From: Hesseltinella vesiculosa | Taxonomy: Eukaryota; Mucoromycota; Mucoromycetes; Mucorales; Cunninghamellaceae | Direction of reading: 5' to 3' | Length of the DNA: 64,000 nucleotides | Assembly (NCBI GenBank): GCA_002104935.1 | Contig: MCGT01000010.1 | Span: forward strand, 434,001-498,000 | Shown: in pieces, positions 35,519-47,420 of the stretch | Layout of the letters: each line of letters begins with the position of its first letter | Numbering within the stretch: the first letter of the stretch is position 1 | Translations under genes and position numbers: made by a program | The notes under the pieces: model-generated | Told to the model about the DNA's origin: nothing | The model's input: the letters and a program-made list of their open reading frames with translations, nothing else | The model's database searches: none

Positions 35519-35934
35519 ATGTCATTAGCTATATTGAACCCTCAAGATGAATTGAACCATCGACAAGTCAACGTCCCCAACGACAACCACCGACGCCAAA
35601 TCATCAAAAAAAAAGTGATTGCTATCGGTAAAATGTCAAGGCACTATAACGTTTTAAAAGACCACCCAGATTTGGTAGCCGAGTTGAAGGCATTTAATGG
35701 TGGCAAGTTGCCTTTTGGTGTACTAGCTCAAGGTGAACAGGGCCTGTTGAATGGTAAGGTGAACATGGATGACCGGAGACCCAACCACTCACCCTCCTTT
35801 TCTCAGCTATTGCGAACTTCAAAGCAAAGCAATCACCTTTGAAGACCATGCTTGGTTTGGAACAAAAGGATAGACTCTCTCAAAATGAAATCGTTGCTAC
35901 CCCCAACACCAAGCCCAGAGAAGGTCAAGTGTAA
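35519..35934 (+). CDS. Stand-alone protein resembling the calcineurin A C-terminal regulatory region
   Basis: Exons 35519-35753 and 35807-35934; 120 residues. Residues about 5-13 (ILNPQDELN) resemble the end of the calcineurin B-binding helix, and 25-41 (RRQIIKKKVIAIGKMSR) match the calmodulin-binding helix of calcineurin A. The next segment (DLVAELKAF ... GGKLPFGVLAQGEQGLLNAI) follows the conserved block after it in fungal and animal catalytic subunits. No metallophosphatase domain lies upstream: the ORF has its own ATG in good context (CACCATGTC), its own TATA box, and 1 kb of non-phosphatase sequence before it. No clear autoinhibitory peptide is recognised at the C-terminus. It may bind calmodulin and modulate Ca2+ signalling (inference). 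Alternatively it is an expressed fragment left by partial duplication. Confidence 0.75.
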
Positions 35935-36461
35935 ACGAACCCTTGACCTAGAAAAAAAAATGCAGTGAACCAAACCGATCCCAACTTTGTCACATTGCCT
36001 TTTATTTTTTTTTATGATGTCATTTGTCAAAATGCCTTTGTGTCATGCCTTTTTATACAATAGCTTTTGTAAGATACCACTGCGCTCTCTATTTGCATTT
36101 TTCATTGTTTTGAAATAAAAAAAAATATTGGTAGCTTTTTTTTTTTTTTGTTTGTTTATCTTCCCTTTGTTTCAACAAAAGGAATGTGACAAACAGCAGC
36201 TCGGTAACACGTAAATTTTGCCCCTTCAGCTCTTTTGCAACCTGACTAAATCAATAACGAAAGGAAATGCACGCTTTATTTGATTTGGTTGGGTGGAAGA
36301 AGAAAATAAGTAATACACGTACACTCAAAAAAAAAAAAAAAAGACGAATGGATGGATGTTGAATCTAAGAAAGACGCCAAAATAAGGAAAAATAAAAATG
36401 TGGACGAAGGAGAGAAGAGCACAGGTCAAAAAAAAAAAAGGAGAGATATACAAGGATTTTT
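35935..36461. other. 3' intergenic region between convergent genes
   Basis: Contains AATAAA-like signals for the + gene near 36,113 and several T/A tracts. No gene. Confidence 0.5.
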
Positions 36462-39400
36462 TCAACCGCTGGGGCCTGACGACGGGGGTTGCTGGATCAT
36501 GGGGGAGGAGGATGGCTGAGGTTGTTGCATTTGTTGCTGTTGCTGCTGCTGCTGCTGCTGCTGTTGCTGTGCAGCTTGCTGCCGTTGGATTTGCTGCAGT
36601 AGCAACGCTTGTTGGAATCGCTGGAGCTGTTGCTGCTGCTGGGCTGCAAGCATGGAAGCATTCATATTGGGATTGGCCATTGGATTGGAGGGAGGGGTGC
36701 TGCGACCCATGGCGGCCGAATTCATCATTTGTTGCTGCTGAGCTTGCTGGTGCTGGGCTTGTTGTTGCTGCTGAGCTGCCATGGCCGCCGTCATTGGATT
36801 GGCGCTAGTATTCATCATTTGTTGCTGCTGCTGTTGCTGAAGAGCCGCATTTCGCAACTGCAGTTGAGCCAAGTAACGCTGCAGTTGAGCCTGCTGCGCA
36901 GCAGGCAACTGATGAACAGGATAGCCCATTTGCACAAGCTGAGCCGCCATGTACAAACTTGCTGCAGGATTATTGTTCATCGCCGCCGTTTGCGATGGCA
37001 CAGACTGCTGCTGCTGAATAGGCGAGGAGTGCTGTTGTTGTTGTTGCTGCTGCTGCTGCTGCTGCCTTAGCTGTTGCTGTAGAACCGAGGCAAGCATCGG
37101 TGATTGGTTCCCTGGAGACGGTCCATGATGAGAAGAGTAAGATGCTTGGCTCTTGTCCTTTGTTCTCTGCACTTTACCTGGCTGGGCTTGGGCTTGGGGC
37201 GGTTGGTTGATGGGCATCCCGTTGCTCATGTAGCGCTGCATAGGAACAGCAGCAGGAGACCCAGCAGCTGCTTGCTGGCGCATGATCTGCGGCGATGGTT
37301 GGGGGAGCGGGTTGGCCATCATAGAGGGTGAGGGCTGTTGGGCGGATACTTGCGCAGGCTGGGCAGATGTAGGCGGCGTCAAGGGCGGATGGTGCAGCGC
37401 GGCCTGGGCCTGGGAGGGGGTGGAAGGTTGGGAAGACGTGGCAGGTTGGGAGGTGGGAGGCTGGATGGATGGCTGCGATGTTTGTTGCAATTGCTGCTGT
37501 TGCTGCTGCTGGGCGGCAGCCATCAATGCTAGCTGCTGCTGACGGAGAAGCTGTAACTGAGCAGGCGGGTATCGATTAAGTGCAGGATGCTGGTTGTTGT
37601 TGGGTATTGGCTGAGGAGCACGAATCATAGGGTTTGTATGTCCCATTGGTACCATAGGATTGCTGCGATTTGCCAACAGAGGAGTAGATGGATTGGCACC
37701 TGAAGCAACCGAGGCTGCCGCGGCGGCTGCAGCAGCAGCTGTTGTCGACGATGGCGATCCTTGCATCCCTCCTGGCAACGGATTGGTCGACATGGGAGAT
37801 CGCACCTGACTTGCCACACTTGTCGGCAACTTGGGTATCGCCTAAAAAAAAAATGAGCTGCATTAAAAAAAAAATAAAAAAATAAAAAAATAAAACCTTA
37901 CATTGCCATTCACGTCTTGACCATTCATACCATACAATTGTCGTTGTTCCATGATCGCTTGTTGGCGGATCGCTTGTTGTCGTTCTCGTTGAGTTTTAAG
38001 CAGTGATAATTCCATGGCCGATGGTAAGCGCTGTCCGCCACTGCTCATTCCATGGATTTCAATCATGTTCCGAGGAGCAGCTGTTGCATGGGCTAAAATG
38101 AAATGGGTTATTTTTTTTTTTTTTTGTTCTTTTCTTTCTTTTTGCGCATATTTTTATCCCCCCCCAAAAAAAAGCCTTTTCCCTACTTTCTTTGCCATTC
38201 ACAAGTCCTACTCCCTTTCCCCCTTCTGACAAACCACATGTCATTATTTTTTTTTTCTTGCCTCCTACTTACCAACCGGCTTCTGTGCTTCTTCTCGTTT
38301 GCGTTGTGTCCGTTTGATCGCTTCAAAGATGCTGTATTGGCGCTGCTTCTTTTTGGGCGATTCAAACTTGATGATGGCAGGACGACGGTGCCAGTCCTTT
38401 TTCAATTTGGATGTGTAGGCTAGAATGTCAGGAGGGGGAAAAAAGGCAGCAGCAGCAGTGAGCATGTGTTTAAAATAAAAAGAGCGGAAGGGACGGATCT
38501 TACCAGAGTTCACTTGACCAGATAAGGATGTCAAGTTGTTTTGCTTCCAGCGTTCATGCAATTCCCATGGCGTGCGAGATTCTGCGGAAAGTGGTTCTCG
38601 GATTGCATTGAACGCATCGCAGATCAATGGCCAATTAAAGGAGAACTGCACAATCAGGGAGATCAGGCACAGGTCGTCTTCCTCTGTCCAAAGATTAGAA
38701 GTTGGCCGTCCGCCAGGTGTCGTGGGTGAAGGTGGCGCCGTGTTGGTCGACTCTCTCGAGCGTTTGGCGGCAAATAAAGCTATGGCCAGGAGACAAGAGG
38801 GCGTGTTAGTCAAGCCAGGAGCAGTGAAAAATAACTTACAGCCAGGATCAGCGTGGGCGGCCGACTTGGGTGAAGGCTCGTCCTGCTTGTAATACACAAC
38901 CAGTTGGCCATCCAAGGTGCGCTTGCGTTTGCCGTTCGTCCGTCGTTTGCTGCGATAGCACACCGTGGACCATTTGGTCACCGGTACAATGCGTCCGTAC
39001 TCTGCTTCGTTGAAGTAAGGGTCGTCCAAGTTGGGCTCTGGGGGTTCGTAAATTAGGTAGTCGGTAAACAGAGCATCCCAGGAAAAAGCATCGTCCATGG
39101 TAAACACAGGCAGATTGGGATCGAGGCCAAGGATCAGGTCACTGGTCAACGCTTGCCGCTGCAACGTCATCGAAGGCTCCTGCTCCAGCAACGCGTCCAG
39201 CTGGCGTTGGCTGTCGTGGTCACTGAGCATGTCCGAAGCAAGTGGGTCGTCGGCTTGGTCCAATTTCAACGTCGTCGGCACAGGATCGGCTAGGGTTTTG
39301 GGAGACGCTGGGGCAAGAGCGGAAGAAGCCGAAGAGGAGGAGGTGGTGGTAAGGCTGGTGGGCACTGGCTTCTTGCCCGTACCGGTGTGGTTGTTGCGGT

Positions 39401-40585
39401 GGGTGGGGATACGGCATTGAATGCAGACAGTGGCCTTATCCGTAGCTTGATGCCATGCCAGCACAGCCTGAGAGATCAGATAAGCACTGGCGATTTTCCA
39501 TTTGCGCTCTTCCTTGAAGTCGGTCCGCATCCACTTCATTTCGTCCAAAACGGCATCCCAGTGGGTCTTGGTGCGGGGTACAGATGTGTGGCGGCGCAGT
39601 TGTTTTAGACTCCAAAGATGCTTTTTCTTCAATTGCTCGATTTCCTGTACGCTCTTCATCGCCTTCATTTCGTCCCGGGCAAGCTAGGGAGAAAAGGTGG
39701 ATGAGGCGATGACTTTGTTTTCTCGTTTGTTGGGTGACAAGCACTTACATTCCATTCCTGGGTGGTCAAGATCTTTCGGGCGGTTTGTAGGGTTTTGAAG
39801 AGTGGCTGGGCCTTCGCTCTGAGACTCCAGGCATACAAATCAAATCCGTCGCGTGGATCCTGTGTCGACAGCTTCAGACGATGGCCGTTGTAAGACTGTG
39901 TTGGCGTGAGGCGGTTATCATGGTTGGGGAAATGGGGTACTGTGGTATAGGGTGTCTTCTTCTGATCGTCGTCGATTCCGTTTTCGAGGGGAGCAATGGC
40001 GGCGGACTGGAATCAGGGGCAGGAGGCGAGGAAAGAATGGCGGGTGAATGTCTGGCAAACCGTACATTTTTTTTTTTTTTACCATCAGTTCTTTAGATAG
40101 GTCAGCTTGATGCGGAATGTCCAGCTCTTTTGCAATAACCAGTTGCCTAGGAAGAGGCAGTAGGTCAGCCCACGACTCGAATAATCCTGGCAAAAGCTTA
40201 CCTTTGAGAGTCTTGATCCCACATCGTCTGCCAAGCAGCATGATCAATGGAAAGAGCATCGTCTCCACTTGCAAGAAATGTATCGAATCCTTTACTGTCG
40301 AGGCCATGTAATAGGAAGAGTTCTTTTAATCGACGCAGGCGATTCGCAAATATTTCCCTATGGCAGAGAAAGAGTGAGATGATTGTCCTTTGGTTAGTTT
40401 CCGTTTTCTTACTGGAGACTCTTGACGCGTTCATTTTCAGCATCCTTCCGCAGTTTTGGCACGGGGTCTTCCTCGACCTATAAAAAAGAACGTCTGAGCG
40501 AACACACCCTGTGGAGGCGTTTTGAGCTTACCTTTTCGAGAAGTGAGTCGGCAGCAGGTGGCTGTTCAGTTTCCAGCAGTTCCAT
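36462..40585 (-). CDS. EAF1: NuA4 histone acetyltransferase scaffold Eaf1/Vid21 (HSA-SANT, Gln-rich tail)
   Basis: Scaffold of the NuA4 acetyltransferase (counterpart of p400/DOMINO). Exons 40532-40585, 40413-40477, 40202-40357, 40083-40146, 39749-40006, 38840-39683, 38504-38779, 38273-38419, 37902-38092, 36462-37841; 1,144 residues. The HSA domain (about 215-270: KTHWDAVLDEMKWMRTDFKE ... AYLISQAVLAWH) binds actin/Arp4. A Myb/SANT domain follows at about 505-555 (NLWTEEDDLCLISLIVQFS). EIHGMSSGGQRLPSAMEL is a Vid21-like block. The last exon encodes about 460 residues dominated by Gln, Pro, Ala and Met. An additional upstream exon is possible because AGACAG precedes the ATG. Confidence 0.9.
36535..36572 (-). 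repeat. CAG/CAA microsatellite encoding poly-Gln in EAF1
   Basis: Run of CTG/TTG on the + strand, that is CAG/CAA codons of EAF1, encoding a run of about 13 Gln. Similar shorter runs lie at about 36,750-36,775, 36,815-36,840, 37,030-37,080 and 37,485-37,515. Confidence 0.85.
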
Positions 40586-42374
40586 CTGTCTTATGGCTGT
40601 TGGGACGATGAAGCGGAGGTGCAAGGGAGATTAAAGCAAATGATCGGATGACTGGATGATGGATGCAAATGAGAAGGATCGATTAGTTTGGGCATGTCCC
40701 GGAAAAAAAATGAATGTAGCCAGCTTTGGATATAAACTTGGAGGATGGTCACTTACATTGTGGTAATAGGATGAAGATTGCTAATGTCTAATTTTTTTCT
40801 TAAAGAAAGAAAAAAACCTGCACCCTTGAAAAAAGTCTAGGAATGGAGAGAATGATCAGGTCATGAGCAGATGCAACAAAAAAGACAAAAAAAAACACGA
40901 ACTCCAGCATAAGAGTCACACACATAACACGCAAGATTGTGGTTTACCTTTATGCCTTTTCAATGATGCTACGGGTCGCAAAATTAAAGAATGTAACCAA
41001 GCTGACTGGATCTGTTGGCAATGGAAGAAACAATGAGGATGAAAGGCGGATAGATTTGCGTGTGAAGAGAAAGAGAGTAAAAAAATGAGTTCCTTGCTTC
41101 CCCCCTTTTTTTTTTGCACTGAACACCCGCACTTTATATTTTTTTTTCGGTTGACCAATGCAAACTTACCAGGCTACAATCAGAGCACAATCAATCAAAA
41201 AAAAAAAAAAAAAAGGATACTGAAAAGGGAAAAGGATTCCAGTATAGTGCGTTCCCTTTGATGTTCTGCCATGAAAGTGCATATAATAAAAACAAAAAGG
41301 TGAGTGTTTACTTTTCATCTTGATGAGACGAGTGAAGTTTTTTTGCTATTTTTTCTTTCTTCAAGAATGGAATGACGGTTACCTTTTTTAATTACTGGTT
41401 CAATGACAAATACGAAGCGCAAATGAACAATAAGATGGATATAATGCACTCGTATATAAAAAGTAGTGTTGCAATGGGAAGGGAGGAAAACAGCAAGAGA
41501 AAAAAAAAGCGCTTGGCTTTTTCGACTACGAAGACCCTAATTTAAACCCAGCCGCCTTCAGGGCTCTTCTGCCCTTGCAAGGAGAGGCAGAAAGCTCTCT
41601 TGTTTCCTCGTCCATAGCTGTTTGGTATAGCTATTTTTATGATGTAAAAGGTGTGATTCTAATTGCGTAGGCAAATTTCTTTTTTTTTTTTTTTTTTTTT
41701 TTGTAAGCAGGAGAAGCTAAAGGAATAAGAGCTCCAGCTTGGCGGGCGGTTGACAGGGCCTGCCCCACACATATCGTCGACAGTACATGCTTGCTGCGAG
41801 AAAGTCCTGACCAGTAGCGAGTGTTTTCAAATCATGCCAACGTTTCGTCTTCATTTGGATATGCTAGTGCACGCGCTGAAGGAAAGGAGTGACAAAGGGA
41901 AGAAGGCAGACAGAAAAAGACGCGCTGCATTTGTGTTCATGCGCTGCATTTGGAAGCAGATGCATTCATCGGCTGGCTGGAGCCTGGGGGAAGCAGGGTA
42001 TCTGCAGCTGCCAATGAAATAACGACGAAAAAGTGAGTCGAGGCTCGTCCAAAACGTACCCTTCTTTCCAAGCACAAAAAAAGAAGGTTCAGATAAAGTA
42101 TGCATGAGGACCAAAAGCCGCATTTCTGGTCGACGCTCCTATTTTCAAAAAGTAGAAAGGAAAAGAGACCAGTTTATTTTATAGAGATGGATATGAATAC
42201 AAACGTAAAAAAAAAAAAGGTGTACATTGTACGAGAAAAAGAAAGAATTAAGTAAGAATTCGAGGCTAAAAAACAGGTAGTGGTTGAGCCAAGGTGGTCA
42301 TGGTGGTTTTTTTTTTTTTCTTATATTTTTTTTTTGACATGGATATGGAGGGTAGTATGGTGCGACAGGGTGTT
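40586..42374. other. Intergenic region, no supported gene
   Basis: About 1.8 kb with many A/T homopolymers (including a T20+ tract near 41,680-41,702). A short frame at 41,750-42,022 on the + strand has no recognisable domain and is not called. Confidence 0.5.
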
Positions 42375-42524
42375 TCAGGGTAGGCTGCCACCGCTAGGGT
42401 GCTCGCAAAGAGGGTTGCGGCCGGCGTCGGTAAACATACAGCCAATTCGTTTCTCAAGCACGGGAGCGGCATTGACAAGGGTGAGCAGGAGAATGAAATA
42501 CAGCAAAATCAATCGCTTGGTCAT
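42375..42524 (-). CDS. Kex2-type secreted mini-peptide precursor (49 residues)
   Basis: Single exon, 49 residues. Residues 1-19 (MTKRLILLYFILLLTLVNA) are a textbook signal peptide with an Ala-x-Ala-like cleavage context. A 7-residue propeptide ends in Lys-Arg (APVLEKR), the Kex2 cleavage signature. The predicted mature peptide has 23 residues, begins IGCMF, and has Cys at positions 3 and 14 that could form one disulfide; it ends SGGSLP. No repeat of the peptide and no CaaX motif is present. A weak TATA-like AATAAATA lies about 130 nt upstream (42,653-42,660). I know no family. The layout resembles pheromone or defence/effector-type secreted peptides, but function is not inferable. The ORF is short, so a chance hit cannot be excluded. 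Confidence 0.6.
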   Translation of the reverse strand: MTKRLILLYFILLLTLVNAAPVLEKRIGCMFTDAGRNPLCEHPSGGSLP

Positions 42525-43415
42525 AGCTGAGACTGGTTGTGTCGTTCGTGGTTCGATTCTTGAGAAAAAGAAGAAAAAGAGATTGAGAGAAAAGAGAGAA
42601 AATGAGAAGATGGAAAATGGGGAGAGGGATGAAAACAAATGGCTGAACTCAGTATTTATTGAATCCAGGGGAACAAAAAGAACTAAAAAAGGCATAGGCA
42701 TATCTTGCCTTGGGGTCTCCTTTTTTTACCATTCAGACGAAATAAGGAGGTTTGGCTCTCTTCTTTTGGTTCAATTTTGCTATGTATGGTTCTAGACAAA
42801 AAAAAGAGAGCCTCTTTCCCCTTGGTCAGCATTGAGCTGGATTGATTTGGTCATGAAAGGCAACTGATCAAGTGCCTAATTTTCACTGTTGCCCACTTTT
42901 CCACAAAGGCAATGGACCATGTTCCAAAACACATCTCTTGGCAACAACACGTTGTAGATCATCGATGACGTTTCCCTTTGTTTCAAAACCATATGCGCAT
43001 GGTCTGTTTGCTATTTTCGTCCAAGGCGATCTGGGCTTGATTTGTTGCCATGGAAACCCATTGGCTTTTTTTTTTTTAGTCCCAGGGGAAAAGGGCAATG
43101 GAATGGCATAAACTCGGGTATGGAAAAAAAAATATGGAGATCAATGGTATTTTTTTCATCAAACCACATGGCCAAAGCTCTGTGTGACCAAGCACAAGAT
43201 GCGAAAAGTTGACAACAAAAAAGTTTAATTGCACCCTCCAGTCTGTTTTTCACAGAAAATACAAGTCAATGTGACATCATTTATTTTAATTTAACAAAGA
43301 AGAAACAAGGTATGATAATAAAACAGTGCATTGGTATTTCAAAAATGAAAGAGGGTTTAAAATGAGACTTTTTCTAATCCAGCAAGTCCACAGCGGCTAT
43401 ATATATATAAAAAAG
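42525..43415. other. Intergenic: mini-peptide promoter and LtrA gene 3' flank
   Basis: Purine-rich on the + strand near 42,560-42,640 (a CT-rich leader for the minus-strand mini-peptide gene). No other gene supported. Confidence 0.5.
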
Positions 43416-46400
43416 TTAATTTCTACCGAGGGCGTAGTTTTTTGATTTCTTACATTGCAAGATAAGGCAACACATCATGATGGCCACCATGCCTAGACCA
43501 CGGAAGTTTTCAAACGAGGCGGCCGACAGACCGAAAAAGACAATAGCATTGACGAATCTGGAAGCACAAATTAATTTTGACCAACGAGCAGCCACAGGGG
43601 TGTTGACGAGTTTGATCATGGCATTGATACACAGAATCAGACCGGCGCTGACCCAAAAAGCGGTGTATGCATATTCCAAGCTGCCGGTATCCTTGATAAT
43701 TTCTTCACAGGAGAGAACTTCATTGGGGTTGTTATTGGACGATTCAGTCACCGCCTTGACCAGCGACGCCGCCAAGCTCACAGTTGTTTGCACTGCTGCA
43801 TGCGCTGTGCCATTTCCACCAGCCGCGGCTGCTTCTAGCGCATGGCAAGTTTCATAGGCCAGCAGGCTGCTGTCTTTCCCATTTTGATCCCATTGAAAGC
43901 TATAAGCTGTGATGATGTCTGTCAGAGCAATACCAAAAGCCACCTGACAAAGATGCAGAGGGAAATGGAGATACATCCAAATTTGACTGACATGCACACT
44001 GCTCAAGATCTACAGGAAGAAAAAATGAGTCTAGACCACTGCCACTCCTATTTTTTTTTTTTTTTTCGTAGCTACCTCTTTGGAAAAATCGTCAAAGTAC
44101 ATGAAGAAGTAGCAAAAGATGATCACCACCCCAATCATATTGGCCACCCTAAACACCTGTCGTCAATAGTCATCCTCTTTTTTTTTTTTTTTTTTCCATG
44201 CAGCTTACACCACGTTGATCACAGAGTCGGATTCCGATACCATGCGAATGAAACCAAGGCAGTTTTCACCTGCATTAAAAAATAAAAAAAAGTCAAGCAA
44301 TGGCCTCCTATTTCCAACCTCCTGACGATGCACCCTTTTTTTTTCTAGCAAGGGGCTTACCAAGAATGATGATAGTGAACAGGCCAAACCGTTCAGCCAA
44401 GTGACTGGCTGCCAAGGATACTTGTTTGAAGCGATGCAAACTCATGTTGACCAGTACTTCGACGCCAATGCTAACATACCAAAGCACCTTGCGTTGAACG
44501 ACGTGTTCTTCGCCAGCATACATAAGCGACACGCCCCAGAGAATCATGGCCAAGGCATTGACAGCCACATACCTAGACAAAGGTCTCTTTGCAAAGGAGC
44601 CGGATAGAATCGCCCCAACAAGCACTACACCGTACTGAATCAGTAGCACAGCCTTCATCACTAAAAAAAGGGGTAGAAAAAGTCAGGCTCCACTCTTTTT
44701 TTTTTTTTTTTTTTTTTCGCTGTCAGTACCGATATAGCCATAAATAAAACCATTCGACGATTCATATTTTTCAGAAGCACCGGCCATGCCGACCAACCCA
44801 CACAAGTCAATGATCTTGTAGATATGATGCATGACATCTAAACGAGGGCGAAAAAAAGAAGTGAGCTTGGGCAAAAGGAGGGGAAAGGGTATTACCGCCA
44901 TTATCGTATCGGGCTGAATACAAGGCGCTAGAGCACCATGTCCACCACATCACCACAAACCACCCGGCATATTCGGCGAGATCGCCAGATCCAACCATGT
45001 GATGTGTATGAGTAAACGAGCTTGACGACAGAAAAAAAAGAAGATAAGAAAAACGGCTGGCCGACTAGGTGAGAGCTGCCTACCTCAGCCAGCCCACATA
45101 AAACACGTCGCCGAAGAGTTCCACCCAAGTGGCCGAGGATTCTTCGCCAATTTCATCCGACAGATCAGGGTCGGGAAGGCTGGAAGAAAATGCAGTGAGT
45201 TTCGAATGATCTCCCCCCCTGCCAGCTGCTTACGCAAAAATGGGACGGGGCCCATTGGTAGGCTCTTCCTCATGTACGACGGGCTCGATGGTCTTGATTT
45301 CCAAAAACACGTTCTTGTTCAATTTAATTGAATTTTCAGGCATAGGGATGTCCAGCGAGCACCGACTGTCCTCTTTGCTTGGCCGACGTGATTCAGGCGT
45401 GGACTTTCCACTGGTCTTTTCTTCCACAGGGTTTTCTTTCTCGGTCTTTTCTTCATTGTCAGAGTGGTGGTCTAATGTAAAGACGGTCAGCCGAGACTTT
45501 TTTTTTTTTTTTGCCTGCCTGCCTACCCAATTTTTCCTCAATGAAATCAAGCTTTTCTTCCAATTTATTTTGGATTTGCTCACGCTTTTGGCCCATGTGC
45601 ACGGTCTTGTGGATCTTGATAGAGTAGTCGCGCTTGGATCGATGGAAGAATTCAACGAGATCATCAGAATTCTTCATCTCGTAAAGCCAATGGAGTTCAT
45701 CTTCTCTCAAGCTCAACTGAAAGAAAAGGAGAAAGATGAGTATGATGGAAGGCCATGGTTTGCCTCTTGAAAAGGATATACCGGGTAGTAAAGCTGATCG
45801 ACGATGTCCTTGGTGATACAAAGAGCTTGCTCACCCATTAAATGCTTAAAATGGATAACTAAAAAAAATATCCCTGGGTTAGAAAATTAAGCTCTTTTTT
45901 TTTTGCCTCCGTTTTGCCAGGTTTACTTGATTTCACATTTCTAAAATAAGAAGAACACCCGAGTATGAGTGTCACCAACCTCTCTTTTGGTTCCTTTTTT
46001 TTTTTTATGTTTTATGTTTTACCTGGGATTTGGCGTGGCCACTTGAGCCGAGTCAGGGGCTTGACCTGGCATGGAGGCTGGCACTGCTGTTTCCAGCGTT
46101 GCGGTTTCCAGCGTTGTGGTTTCCAGTGTTGGGGCTGGATGATGTTCGTCCCAGTCTTTTTGCTCGTGATCGAAAATGGACAGACGACGGCGATGGAGCT
46201 CCAACTGACGTATAGGGTGCATGACAATGTCACCAAACGTTTCTGGGCCGTGTGAGCGGAGAGGCTTGCCTTCCTTGTCGTGGGCAGGCTGCACAGCTTC
46301 ATTGTCGGCCTGGCTCTGCGATGTGCTGATATGGCTGGCGGCAAAAGCGGACGAGCGAATTTCATTGACATCTTCCAGGACAAGACCGTCCTCTTCATCA

Positions 46401-46519
46401 AGCACTCGTTGGCTTAATATCACATCATTGTCTTCTTCCTCGACCTGTACCTTGGGTACTTGCGGACGATGAGTTCGGCGCAAGGTTAGACCCGCCCGCT
46501 TCGTACTAGTACCTGCCAT
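43416..46519 (-). CDS. LtrA-family multi-pass membrane protein (low temperature requirement A)
   Basis: Membrane protein of the LtrA family, whose biochemical role is unknown. Exons 46023-46519, candidate microexon 45927-45940, 45782-45858, 45527-45716, 45234-45471, 45084-45179, 44896-45020, 44730-44837, 44361-44660, 44209-44269, 44076-44148, 43416-44009; about 790 residues. The N-terminal 340 residues are cytosolic-type, acidic and charged, with KRDYSIKIHKTVHMGQKREQ and Ser/Glu-rich stretches. The LtrA signature starts at about 350 (SSATWVELFGDVFYVGWL) and is followed by roughly eight or more hydrophobic segments. The C-terminus contains SRFVNAIVFFGLSAASF. Joining exon 1 either through the 14-nt microexon or directly to the CAG at 45885 area both keep the frame, so this junction is ambiguous. 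All other junctions are GT-AG and phase-consistent. Confidence 0.82.
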
Positions 46520-47420
46520 TTTATTTTGCTAAATGAAGTGAAAAAAAAAAAAAAAAACAAAAAAAAGGGGAAAAAAGAGTAAACCAATCAAGCAATAAAT
46601 AAATAAAAATGGAACTCAGGGAAGGGTCTGCGGAACAAGGAGCCAAGCTAAAATAAATGATTTGTTGAGCCACACCTGTCGGCTCCATACTTTTATTTTT
46701 TTACACACAGACACGCTTGGGGAACAAAGCCAAAAAAAAAAAAAACCATTTTTCTCTTCAGTACACTGTTCGCAGAAAGTGGCACAGTTCATACAGCATA
46801 AACATGGACAAAGCACTTGACAAAGCTCCCCATGTGGAAAAAAAAAAAACAAAACAAACAAAACTCCTTCGAATGACTGTCCTTCGGATGGCACAAGCCT
46901 CGGCTAACTCTCCGTTTTGAAGAGCATGCACAAAACTGTGACACAAGTAATGAATTTGCTGTCAGCTTTGTATTGCACGCGGACAATGATCGACACCACG
47001 CATTCTTTGCTCTTTATGAAGTCCTATGGTCACACAAAGTCTAAACTCAGTAGGCACAACGAGCACATGACAAAAAAGACACGCTGGCTTTTTATTTTCT
47101 TTATGCTGCTAGCAAGAACGTACGCCTTTTTGTCAGTTGGTTGAAGCAGTGATCATCCCCCTCCTGCCATCCACCAGGCCCTTGTTGGGCTGTCTCGGAG
47201 GTGTTTGGTTTTTTTAGCCCTTAATCCACACAGCTTCAGGCTAGCTACGTAGGAAGGTGCTTGTGCTGATCCAATAGCAAGTCCATAGGTTCAATTGGCC
47301 TCTCCACAAAAAGATTTCAAAAGTCGACCTCGCCTGAACAGAAAATGCCCAACGGTCCTCGAACCTCCCAGAAACAAGAATTTTTTTTTAATTTTCGTTC
47401 TTTAAAATGGCACGATGGAT
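46520..47420. other. Intergenic region, no supported gene
   Basis: About 900 bp; LtrA promoter to the left, 3' flank of NAA35 to the right. Open frames present are short and contain poly-A/T-encoded Lys/Phe runs. Confidence 0.5.

Noticed and set aside
41750..42022. 90-codon plus-strand frame
   Set aside because: No domain, and an equal-length frame on the other strand.
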